In this document: positions 8,075 through 14,548 of the stretch, one piece after another | Layout of the letters: every line of letters starts with the position of its first letter | Numbering within the stretch: the first letter of the stretch is position 1 | Origin: an uncultured Granulicatella sp. | Lineage (GTDB): Bacteria > Bacillota > Bacilli > Lactobacillales > Aerococcaceae | Assembly: GCA_934193545.1 (NCBI GenBank) | Contig: CAKPVL010000017.1 | Span: 1-33,554, forward strand | Direction: 5' to 3' | Length of the DNA stretch: 33,554 bases | Notes under the pieces: model-generated | Told to the model about the DNA's origin: nothing | The model's input: the letters and a program-made list of their open reading frames with translations, nothing else | The model's database searches: none | Made by a program: the position numbers and the translations under genes

Positions 8075-9037
8075 ATGTGGGGTATGATTGCGACATGGCG
8101 AATGGCGCTCGAAGGAATCCAGAAGGTGACCCCGAATTTAGAAGCGGGCGGGACTGCAGGAGATGCCATTGAAGGTGCGATTAAAGAAGTAGAGGACTTC
8201 CCTTACTTTAAATCTGTTGGATATGGCGGACTTCCAAACGAAAAGATGGAAGTGGAGTTAGATGCCGCTTATTTAGATGGATCGACGTTTGATTTCGGTG
8301 CGGTCTGCGCCTTAAAACAGTTCGCCAATCCAATTTCGGTGGCGCGTGCCTTGAGCGCGTATAAGGTGAATAATGTGCTAGTCGGAGAAGGGGCAGCAGC
8401 CTTTGCGAAGGCTCATCATTTCGAAGAAAAAGACATGCTGACGGACCGTGCGAAGATTCATTTCCATAATCGATTAAAAGACATCGAACGCGAACAGCTC
8501 ACACCGTATGCCGGACATGATACGGTTGGTATGGTGGGATTGGACGCATTTGGAGATATGGTCGCAGGAACGTCAACGAGCGGGCTCTTTATGAAGAAAC
8601 CAGGGCGTGTAGGAGATTCTCCTTTTATCGGATCTGGATTATATGTCGATAGTACGATTGGTGGCGCCACTGCAACAGGCCTAGGCGAGGACTTGATGAA
8701 GGGCGTAATTTCGTATGAAATCGTTCGTCTGATGAAAGAGGGCCTTAGTCCGCAAAAGGCTTGTGAGAAAGCCGTGAGCGACCTTGCAGAACGATTGAAG
8801 AGAACGCGTGGCGAAGCAGGAGATATTTCTGTAGTGGCCATGAATGCCAAAGGAGACTTTGGGGCAGCTTCCAATATCGAGAATTTCTCATTTGTCGTTG
8901 CTACAAGTACATTAGCACCAACGGTATTCCGTGTGCATCCGCAAAGTGATGGCACGATGCGTCATGAATTAGCGACAAAGGAATGGCTTGAAGCGTATTT
9001 AGAAGAGCGCATGAAGCCATTGGAGGTCAAAGAATGA
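8075..9037 (+). CDS. Glycosylasparaginase / isoaspartyl peptidase family Ntn hydrolase
   Basis: A 320-residue precursor of the N4-(beta-N-acetylglucosaminyl)-L-asparaginase family. These enzymes cut themselves before a catalytic threonine. The site is visible as GHDTVGMV, placing the nucleophile at Thr150, and the supporting GTSTSG (from about 164) and GSGLYVD segments follow. The family removes the aspartate side chain from glycosylated asparagine (yielding aspartate and a sugar amine) or hydrolyses beta-aspartyl peptides. Clustering with a PTS and a PepV-like peptidase favours a glyco-asparagine substrate, as inference. The start follows AGAGGTGA. The stop overlaps the next start as ATGA, indicating translational coupling. 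Confidence 0.82.
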   Translation: MWGMIATWRMALEGIQKVTPNLEAGGTAGDAIEGAIKEVEDFPYFKSVGYGGLPNEKMEVELDAAYLDGSTFDFGAVCALKQFANPISVARALSAYKVNNVLVGEGAAAFAKAHHFEEKDMLTDRAKIHFHNRLKDIEREQLTPYAGHDTVGMVGLDAFGDMVAGTSTSGLFMKKPGRVGDSPFIGSGLYVDSTIGGATATGLGEDLMKGVISYEIVRLMKEGLSPQKACEKAVSDLAERLKRTRGEAGDISVVAMNAKGDFGAASNIENFSFVVATSTLAPTVFRVHPQSDGTMRHELATKEWLEAYLEERMKPLEVKE

Positions 9038-10170
9038 ATCAAGAAGAATGGATTGCAGAACTAAAAGGCATTCAACCCGCACTTTTTGAAGGCCTAAGAC
9101 GAATGGTCGCTATCCCAAGTATTCGAGGAGAAGCAGAAGAAGGTGCCCCGTTCGGCAAGGGACCTAGACAAGCGCTCGATGAAGTGCTTGCGATTGCCAG
9201 TGAACTTGGTTTTCAAACGAAGAATATCGATAACAAGATTGGATACGCGCAGTACGGAGAAGACCGAACAGATGGCGCGTACTATGGCATTTTTGGTCAC
9301 GTAGATGTAATGCCGCTTGGCGAGGGTTGGATTTCTCCAGCACTTGCACTTACGGTTCGTGACGGAAGACTCTACGGACGCGGAACATTGGATAACAAAG
9401 GGCCGATTCTATCGAACCTTTACGCGCTATATGTGTTGAAGGAAAAAGGTGTAACCTTTGATCGACCGGTTCGGATTGTCTTTGGGACGAATGAGGAGAC
9501 AGGATTTGGATGCGTGAAGCACTATTTAACCAAAGAAGTGCCACCGACATTCGGATGGACGCCAGACTGTAAATGGCCAGTTGTCTACGGAGAACGCGGT
9601 CGTCTCAGAGTACGATTGTCTCTCCCTTCAGATAAAGTGTCCGGATTGTATACATTTGCCAACGAAAAACTTCTCCATACAAATCATCGCGGGGAAGAAT
9701 TGGGCATCGCTTATGAAGATAGTGACTTCGGGATGATGCAACTGCGCGGCGAAACGTTTGGACTCGAAGACGGTCGTCATTACGTCGAATGGACGATGTG
9801 CTATCCAGCAAGTTGCACAAAAGACGAGTTGGTTGAGAAAATCAATGCGCATGTACCAGAAGGTGGCGTGCTAGACGTGATTTCACATTGGGACCCAGTG
9901 CTCTATGACAAGGATTCCGCCTATGTGCAAGCCTTGCAAAAGGTGTACACGGATATCACGCAGAGCGATAGCGTTCCAGTGACGACAACGGGTGGAACCT
10001 ATGCCAAAATCATTCCAAATATCATCGCGTATGGGCCAAGTTTCCCAGGGCAAAGAGATATTGCGCATTTGCCAAACGAATGGATTGGCATTCAAGACTT
10101 AGAAACAGATACGATTATTTACGGATTAGCGCTACTCGCATTGTCGCGCATGAAAGAAGGGACGTTATGA
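9034..10170 (+). CDS. M20-family dipeptidase, PepV-like
   Basis: A 378-residue zinc peptidase of the M20 family. The metal-binding motifs are GHVDVMPLGEGW (His89, catalytic Asp91), GRGTLDNKGP (Asp120) and GTNEETGFG (Glu154, Glu155), with a late histidine in RDIAHLPNE. These match PepV/DapE-type dipeptidases. It is shorter than classical PepV (about 465 residues), mainly in the lid domain. It probably cleaves dipeptides, perhaps X-Asn(glycan) products, before or after asparaginase action; a similar asparaginase-PepV pairing is known for glyco-asparagine use in Lacticaseibacillus casei (from memory). Four-base ATGA overlaps link it to both neighbours. Confidence 0.83.
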   Translation: MNQEEWIAELKGIQPALFEGLRRMVAIPSIRGEAEEGAPFGKGPRQALDEVLAIASELGFQTKNIDNKIGYAQYGEDRTDGAYYGIFGHVDVMPLGEGWISPALALTVRDGRLYGRGTLDNKGPILSNLYALYVLKEKGVTFDRPVRIVFGTNEETGFGCVKHYLTKEVPPTFGWTPDCKWPVVYGERGRLRVRLSLPSDKVSGLYTFANEKLLHTNHRGEELGIAYEDSDFGMMQLRGETFGLEDGRHYVEWTMCYPASCTKDELVEKINAHVPEGGVLDVISHWDPVLYDKDSAYVQALQKVYTDITQSDSVPVTTTGGTYAKIIPNIIAYGPSFPGQRDIAHLPNEWIGIQDLETDTIIYGLALLALSRMKEGTL

Positions 10171-10916
10171 CAGTAGAAGTATGTGCTGGAAGCATCGCAG
10201 ACTGCCTCGTTGCAGAGCGTGCTGGTGCTGACCGCATTGAATTGAATAGCGCGCTTTTCTTAGGAGGATTAACGCCAAGTATCGGCATCTTGCAAAAAGT
10301 GCTCGATTCTGGAGTGAGCCTTCCGATTGTGTGCATGGTTCGTCCTCGTGGCGCAGGATTTTGTTACACGAAGGAAGAATTCGAGAGCATGCTCATCGAT
10401 GCAAAACTTTTATTAGAAGCGGGTGCGAAAGGATTAGCGTTTGGATTTCTATTAGAAGACCGGACGATTGACTGGAGCCGTACGAAGCAGATGATTGAGT
10501 TGTGTCAGAAATATCATGCCGAGAGTGTGTTCCATAAGGCGTTTGACCTTGTGCCGGATGTGGAGAGTGCCATCGAGGGCTTAATCAAACTTGGATGCAC
10601 GCGCATTTTAACAGGGGGACAACAGGCGCAAATTGAAAAAGGAATCCCGCTCTTAAAAGACTTGCAAGCTCGCTACGGAAGTCAGATTGAACTGCTTTGT
10701 GGCGGCGGTGTCACCAAAGAGAATGTGCAGCACTTAATGCAGGAGACGGGGATTGCGCAAATTCATGGAACGTTTAAGACGTGGAAGACGGACCCGACGA
10801 CTGCAGGCGAGGGGCTTAGCTATGCCTATCATGAAAATGGAGATTATGAACAGACGGATGAAGCGTTGTTGAAAGAAGTAGTGGCGCTTGTTCGTGGACA
10901 GGAGGAAACGAAATGA
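10167..10916 (+). CDS. cutC: CutC family TIM-barrel protein
   Basis: A 249-residue protein with the CutC hallmarks VEVCAGSIADCLVAERAGADRIELN, FLGGLTPSIG and MVRPRGAGFCY. CutC was named for copper homeostasis, but the family's true substrate is unsettled and many members sit in sugar-utilisation operons, as here. The start is the ATG at 10167, which overlaps the peptidase stop as ATGA. An open frame extends 87 bases upstream but has no ribosome site and runs through peptidase codons. The stop overlaps the next gene in the same way. Confidence 0.85.
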   Translation: MTVEVCAGSIADCLVAERAGADRIELNSALFLGGLTPSIGILQKVLDSGVSLPIVCMVRPRGAGFCYTKEEFESMLIDAKLLLEAGAKGLAFGFLLEDRTIDWSRTKQMIELCQKYHAESVFHKAFDLVPDVESAIEGLIKLGCTRILTGGQQAQIEKGIPLLKDLQARYGSQIELLCGGGVTKENVQHLMQETGIAQIHGTFKTWKTDPTTAGEGLSYAYHENGDYEQTDEALLKEVVALVRGQEETK

Positions 10917-11809
10917 GTAAACGATTGTTAAATTGTGCGGCCAGTGATTTCAGAAAAATGACAGGAAAAGAATTGAAAAAGGCGATTGAAGCCGCAGAAG
11001 GAAGAACGGTGTGCTGTGAAACGGGATGCTCACGACCAACGTTTCTGTATGAATTATCTAACGCAGAAATCGCAAAGGCGTTCGGTGGAGACATGGTGCT
11101 CTTAAACGGATTTGACTGTATTGATCCACTGATTTACGGTGCTGAAGAAAGTGAAAACCCAGTCCAACGCGCGAAAGAACTGAGTGGGTTGCCAATCGGG
11201 GCGAACTTGGAGCCAGTGGATATGAATGCAGAAATGCTAGAAACACGTATCGAAATCTCACCAGGGCGTCAATGTACGGTGGAAACAGTGAAACGTGCGG
11301 AAGAACTCGGTCTTGATTTTATCTGCTTAACAGGAAATCCAGGAACAGGGGTAACCAATGAAACGATTGAAGCGTCCCTCGCCATGGTGAAACAACACTA
11401 TTCAGGGCTTGTGATTGCTGGGAAGATGCACGGAGCAGGCTCGAAGGAACCTGTGATGAACGTGGACATCGCAAAACGCTTTATTAAAGCAGGAGCTGAT
11501 GTGATTCTTGTTCCAGCGGTTGGAACAGTGCCAGGATTTACCGACGAAGAGCTTGTGGAAATTGTGAAAGTGGCGCATGCCAATGATGCACTTGTGCTCT
11601 CTGCGATTGGAACAAGCCAAGAAGGTTCTTCAAGAGAAGTGATCGAACAAATTGCCATCCGTAATAAAGTTGCCGGTGTGGATATTCAACATATCGGGGA
11701 CGCTGGATACGGCGGTTTAGCGACAGTGGAAAATATTTACGCATTGTCAGTTGCGATTCGAGGGGTTCGTCATACAGTAGCTCGTATGGCACGCTCAGTG
11801 GTTCGATAA
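10913..11809 (+). CDS. TIM-barrel-like protein often misnamed HAD-like hydrolase
   Basis: A 298-residue protein with repeated beta-strand and glycine segments typical of a TIM barrel (GGDMVLLNGFDC, LGLDFICLTGNPGTGVT, AGADVILVPAVGTVPG, GVDIQHIGDAGYGG). I recall close relatives in PTS operons labelled haloacid dehalogenase-like hydrolase, but the HAD aspartate motif DxDxT is absent, so that name is unsuitable; the family may be the one catalogued as DUF7916, from memory. The N-terminus holds a conserved-looking cysteine cluster (CCETGCSRP). It is the last gene of the operon, translationally coupled to cutC and followed by a strong terminator. No enzyme activity can be assigned. Confidence 0.7.
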   Translation: MSKRLLNCAASDFRKMTGKELKKAIEAAEGRTVCCETGCSRPTFLYELSNAEIAKAFGGDMVLLNGFDCIDPLIYGAEESENPVQRAKELSGLPIGANLEPVDMNAEMLETRIEISPGRQCTVETVKRAEELGLDFICLTGNPGTGVTNETIEASLAMVKQHYSGLVIAGKMHGAGSKEPVMNVDIAKRFIKAGADVILVPAVGTVPGFTDEELVEIVKVAHANDALVLSAIGTSQEGSSREVIEQIAIRNKVAGVDIQHIGDAGYGGLATVENIYALSVAIRGVRHTVARMARSVVR

Positions 11810-11822
11810 GAAAGAAAAAGAA

Positions 11823-11858
11823 CAGCACACTAGCTTGAAGCTGGTGTGCTGGTTTTTT
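11823..11858 (+). terminator. Terminator of the PTS/asparaginase operon
   Basis: A 13-bp stem with G-T pairs (CAGCACACTAGCT with AGCTGGTGTGCTG), loop TGA, followed by a T6 run. It begins 13 bases after the last stop codon. Confidence 0.92.
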
Positions 11859-11868
11859 GTCTTCTGTC

Positions 11869-12120
11869 TTTCTGCTTATGAAGTTGAGTTCGGGCTCACA
11901 TCCTGTGAAGTTGAACTCGACCTCGCACTTATAATTAGTGAAGTTGAGCTCGGGCTCACATCCTAGTAGTTGAACTCGAAAAGGCAGAAACGACGTCCAC
12001 TTCCCGTAGTAGCCGCACGACTCGTTCCGAGTCCCTTGCGTTACTTCGGTCCAGTGATTCGTTTCTAAGCGCCTTTTCTCGTATCCTGATATTTTCATCA
12101 CTCGTGATTCAAGAAAGTCT
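11869..12120. repeat. Hairpin repeat family, copy a, with multiplied flank boxes
   Basis: The core hairpin is 11986-12066: AGAAACGA pairs with TCGTTTCT and the apex is GACTCG/CGAGTC. An outer AAAAGGC/GCGCCTTTT stem extends it. To the left the flank box (GTTGARYTCG plus CTCACATCCT) occurs three to four times in tandem (11878-11980). To the right lies a block (ATCACTCGTGATTCAAGAAAG, AATAAACTTTGC) that recurs in inverted form at about 33223-33275. The gap between the operon terminator and the IS contains no gene that I can support. Confidence 0.8.
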
Positions 12121-12134
12121 AATAAACTTTGCAG

Positions 12135-12159
12135 AAATCATTCGCAGTGCGAATGATTT
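12135..12159. repeat. Perfect palindrome next to the hairpin repeat
   Basis: AAATCATTCGC and GCGAATGATTT flank a three-base centre. A related CATTCGCACTGCGAAT palindrome lies at about 24661-24676 beside another repeat copy, so it may be part of the mosaic repeat. No T-run follows it. Confidence 0.55.
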
Positions 12160-12197
12160 GGAATTCAATAAAAGCAAAAAAGACTCGCACTGAAGTG

Positions 12198-12236
12198 CAC
12201 CCCAAAAGTTAGACAGAAAATCTAACTTTTGGGGTG
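12198..12236 (+). terminator. Hairpin inside the IS left end
   Basis: A perfect 16-bp stem (12198-12213 with 12221-12236) with a seven-base loop is followed by TTTTTATT. It may stop transcription entering from outside. It also contains the only SD-like sequence before orfA (GGGGTG, 12231-12236), so folding could limit transposase translation from read-through mRNA. Confidence 0.7.
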
Positions 12237-12244
12237 TTTTTATT

Positions 12245-12760
12245 ATGAAATTAACTTATGAAGATAAAGTTCAGATTTATGAACTCAGAAAACAAGGAAT
12301 TAGCTACTCAAAACTTTCAGTTATGTTTGATGTACAGAAGTCAAATATTAAATACATGGTTAAATTGATTGATCGTTACGGGTTAGAGATAGTAGAAAAA
12401 AGGGATAAGAATTATTATTCTCCTGAATTAAAACAAGAAATGATTGATAAAGTTCTACATGAAGGTTGGTCTCAAGGAGAAGTTTCTCTCGAGTATCGTC
12501 TCCCCAGTTCTAGTATGCTTTCTAACTGGCTCGCACAATACAAGAAAAATAAGTATACTATTGTTGAGAAAACAAGAGGGAGAGCACCTGAAATGGGACG
12601 TAAGCCAAAGAAAAAACCAGAAGAGATGACCGAACTAGAACGCCTTCAGGCTGAAAATGAGTATTTAAGAGCGGAGAATGCCATCCTAAAAAAGTTGAGA
12701 GAACTCCGCTTGAAGGAGGAAAAAGAGAAAGAAGAAAGACGCAGATTGTCAGAGAGTTAG
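12245..12760 (+). CDS. IS150-type transposase OrfA (HTH/leucine-zipper part)
   Basis: A 171-residue DNA-binding subunit. The N-terminal helix-turn-helix ([21 protein letters not shown]) is followed by a second HTH-like unit ([20 protein letters not shown]). A C-terminal coiled coil with regular leucines ([29 protein letters not shown]) is typical of InsJ-like proteins. The start ATG has no free Shine-Dalgarno; GGGGTG in the upstream hairpin is the nearest. The A AAA AAG heptamer (12688-12694) allows a -1 shift into orfB, giving the OrfAB transposase. Without slippage OrfA ends at 12760. Confidence 0.93.
   Translation: MKLTYEDKVQIYELRKQGISYSKLSVMFDVQKSNIKYMVKLIDRYGLEIVEKRDKNYYSPELKQEMIDKVLHEGWSQGEVSLEYRLPSSSMLSNWLAQYKKNKYTIVEKTRGRAPEMGRKPKKKPEEMTELERLQAENEYLRAENAILKKLRELRLKEEKEKEERRRLSES
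12688..12694 (+). promoter_or_regulatory. Programmed -1 frameshift site (A AAA AAG)
   Basis: The heptamer is in the correct phase: zero-frame codons are CTA AAA AAG. After a -1 slip the frame reads openly (V-E-R-T-P-L-E-G-G...) through 12760 into orfB with no stop. A purine-rich GAAGGAGGA lies 17 bases downstream. The same heptamer is used by IS150 and many IS3-family members. Confidence 0.85.
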
Positions 12761-13593
12761 TGTCAGAGTTCCCTTTAGATATTCTGCTAAAGATTATTAA
12801 ACTTGCTCGTTCAACTTACTACTATCACTTAAAGCAGCTAAACCAAGAAGATAAGAATCAGGACGTAAAAAGCGAAATACAAACCATTTATACCGAGCAT
12901 AAAGGGAATTATGGATATCGCCGTATCACTCTTGAGCTTAGAAACCGTGGGTTCATCGTAAATCATAAGAAGGTACAACGTTTGATGAAAATAATGGGGC
13001 TAAGTGCTCGTATTCGCAAAAAACGTAAGTATTCTTCTTATCATGGAGAAGTTGGAAAGAAAGCTGCGAACATTATTCAACGCCAATTTGAAGCTGAAAA
13101 ACCGATGGAAAAGTGCTACACAGATATTACGGAATTTTCTATCCCAACAAGTAACCAAAAACTATATTTATCACCAATTTTAGATGGTTATAACAGCGAA
13201 ATTATAGCGTATACTCTATCGTCTTCACCGAATTTAAAACAAGTAAAAGATATGTTAGAACAAGCTTTTAGAGAAGAACAATACGAGAATACTATTCTCC
13301 ACAGTGATCAGGGATGGCAATACCAACATTATTCTTATCATAAATTTTTAGAAGATAAGGGAATTCAAGTATCTATGTCCGGCAAGGGGAATAGTCCTGA
13401 CAACGGCATGATGGAATCGTTCTTTGGCATTCTTAAATCAGAGATGTTTTACGGCTATGAGAAGACTTTTAAGTCTATAAAAGAACTTGAGGGGGCAATC
13501 GTCGACTATATTGATTATTACAACAACAAACGAATCAAAGTAAAATTAAAAGGACTTAGTCCTGTACAATACAGAACTAAATCCTTTGCTTAA
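12760..13593 (+). CDS. IS150-type transposase OrfB (DDE integrase domain)
   Basis: A 277-residue catalytic part with an rve-type DDE domain. First Asp is in KCYTDITEF, second Asp in LHSDQGWQYQ, and Glu in MMESFFGILKSEMF. The usual HTH_21 region (HKGNYGYRRITLELRNRGF, NHKKVQRLMKIMGL) precedes it. The first usable codon of its own, GTG at 12760, overlaps the orfA stop. Expression is expected mainly as a frameshifted OrfAB fusion (12245-13593). The length is normal and all catalytic residues are present. Confidence 0.95.
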   Translation: MSEFPLDILLKIIKLARSTYYYHLKQLNQEDKNQDVKSEIQTIYTEHKGNYGYRRITLELRNRGFIVNHKKVQRLMKIMGLSARIRKKRKYSSYHGEVGKKAANIIQRQFEAEKPMEKCYTDITEFSIPTSNQKLYLSPILDGYNSEIIAYTLSSSPNLKQVKDMLEQAFREEQYENTILHSDQGWQYQHYSYHKFLEDKGIQVSMSGKGNSPDNGMMESFFGILKSEMFYGYEKTFKSIKELEGAIVDYIDYYNNKRIKVKLKGLSPVQYRTKSFA

Positions 13594-13659
13594 ATTAATT
13601 GTCTAACTTTTTGGGGTCAGTACACACTGCGAGTCTTTTTCTAGCTTCTGTCTTTCTGC

Positions 13660-14298
13660 CTAGTTGTTCTGCAAATCCTCTACTTCGGCAACAGAGTAGT
13701 CTTTCTTTTCGAGGGCGTCGATGATTTGTTGTACGGTATCTTTTGTCACGCCTGCTGGCAATGTGATCAAGATACGGCGTAAGCTTTTATCTTTCTCAGT
13801 ATCGATAGTCATTACGTTAGCAATAGAAGCATACTTGTTAATCACTTTAGAGATGTTCGCAAGTGCGCCTTTTTCCCCGCCAGAGATAATCGTTAATACG
13901 TAAGAACCGTTTTTCACGTTCCATGATTCTTGAAGCATGCCAAGTAAGCTGCTATGTGTCAAGATTCCGTAGAAACGTTGTTGTTTATCTAACACGGCAA
14001 TGTAAGGTAATTCTTTAATCGTGAAGAACACTTTGAAGAAAGAGCTATCCACGCTGATGAATTTAGTCGAGTTTTTAATTAAATGAGTAACTGGAAGACT
14101 CATATCTCCACCGTTTGCTTTGTGGCGATAGATATGCATTTTATAAATGTTTCCTCTAAAGAACGTTTCCGTTTCATCTAATACAGGAACACAGCGGTAT
14201 CCTGATTCTTCTAAAATCTTAATCGCTTCTTCTAACGTGCAAGATTCTTTAACGACCGTTAGACTCTTTTTTGGAACTACAAGAGATTTTAATAACAT
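13660..14298 (-). CDS. CBS-pair plus ACT domain protein, CbpB/DarB-like
   Basis: A 212-residue protein. Residues about 1-130 form two CBS motifs (ESGYRCVPVLDE, ELPYIAVLDKQQRFYGILT), and about 140-205 resembles an ACT domain (YVLTIISGGEKGALANISKVI). This architecture matches proteins called CbpB in Firmicutes, some of which bind cyclic di-AMP and influence the stringent response or potassium balance. That role here is by family only. I prefer the second ATG (14298): AGGAGG is one base from the first ATG (14304) and seven from the second. It is divergent from the CorC-like gene. Its downstream terminator is interrupted by the IS. Confidence 0.75.
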   Translation of the reverse strand: MLLKSLVVPKKSLTVVKESCTLEEAIKILEESGYRCVPVLDETETFFRGNIYKMHIYRHKANGGDMSLPVTHLIKNSTKFISVDSSFFKVFFTIKELPYIAVLDKQQRFYGILTHSSLLGMLQESWNVKNGSYVLTIISGGEKGALANISKVINKYASIANVMTIDTEKDKSLRRILITLPAGVTKDTVQQIIDALEKKDYSVAEVEDLQNN

Positions 14299-14330
14299 AC
14301 TCATTCCTCCTTGAGATTGGTTTCACTACA

Positions 14331-14358
14331 ATAGTACCACTTTTTAGCGAAATTGTAA
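14331..14358 (-). promoter_or_regulatory. Promoter of the CBS-ACT gene
   Basis: On the minus strand, TTACAA (14353-14358) and an extended -10 TGGTACTAT (core 14331-14336) are 16 bp apart, about 33 bases before the start codon. Confidence 0.6.
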
Positions 14359-14462
14359 CTAGAAAAGTTAGGAAATGATGAGAAAACGAAAAGAATCTTT
14401 CTGAAAAATGCATTAGAAAGGGCTTTAAACATTAAAGAACCATTACAAAACAGGGGAAAATC

Positions 14463-14490
14463 TTGATTTTTCAAAAAAAACTGATATGAT
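14463..14490 (+). promoter_or_regulatory. Promoter of the CorC/HlyC-like gene
   Basis: TTGATT (14463-14468) and TATGAT (14485-14490), with a 16-bp spacer, lie 58 bases before the ATG. It is divergent from the CBS-ACT promoter. Confidence 0.65.
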
Positions 14491-14548
14491 ATCTCTATAC
14501 CATTCATAGAATAGGTAAAATCTATAGTTAAAAGGGGTTAACAAAATT

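Larger units (their letters stand above)
12191..13624 (+). mobile_element. IS3-family insertion sequence, IS150 type (1434 bp)
   Basis: A complete element with TG...CA ends. The 25-bp terminal inverted repeats are imperfect: outer part TGAAGTGCA versus TGTACTGA, inner part CCCCAAAAGTTAGACA shared. It is flanked by a 3-bp direct repeat CAC (12188-12190 and 13625-13627), as expected for IS3-family insertion. It encodes orfA and orfB with a slippery A6G heptamer for an OrfAB fusion. Both genes look intact, so it may be active. Its base composition is more AT-rich than the neighbouring operon. Confidence 0.93.
12176..13640 (-). terminator. Intrinsic terminator split by the IS insertion
   Basis: The left half AAAAAGACTCGCAC (to 12190) and right half TGCGAGTCTTTTT (13628-13640) rejoin into a perfect palindromic terminator once the IS and one CAC duplication are removed. 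Nearly the same hairpin (GGACTCGCACTGCGAGTCC) is intact at 25937-25955. Its position, just after the stop of the CBS-ACT gene on the minus strand, suggests it ended that transcript. In its split form it can no longer fold normally. Confidence 0.8.

Noticed and set aside
10913..11809. Haloacid dehalogenase-like hydrolase
   Set aside because: The N-terminal DxDxT motif is absent, and the layout resembles a TIM barrel.
11538..12101. Minus-strand frame over the end of the operon and hairpin repeat a
   Set aside because: It overlaps the well-supported last operon gene and a terminator. Similar frames at 28343-28660, 28572-28793 and 32783-33142 arise from other copies of the same repeat.
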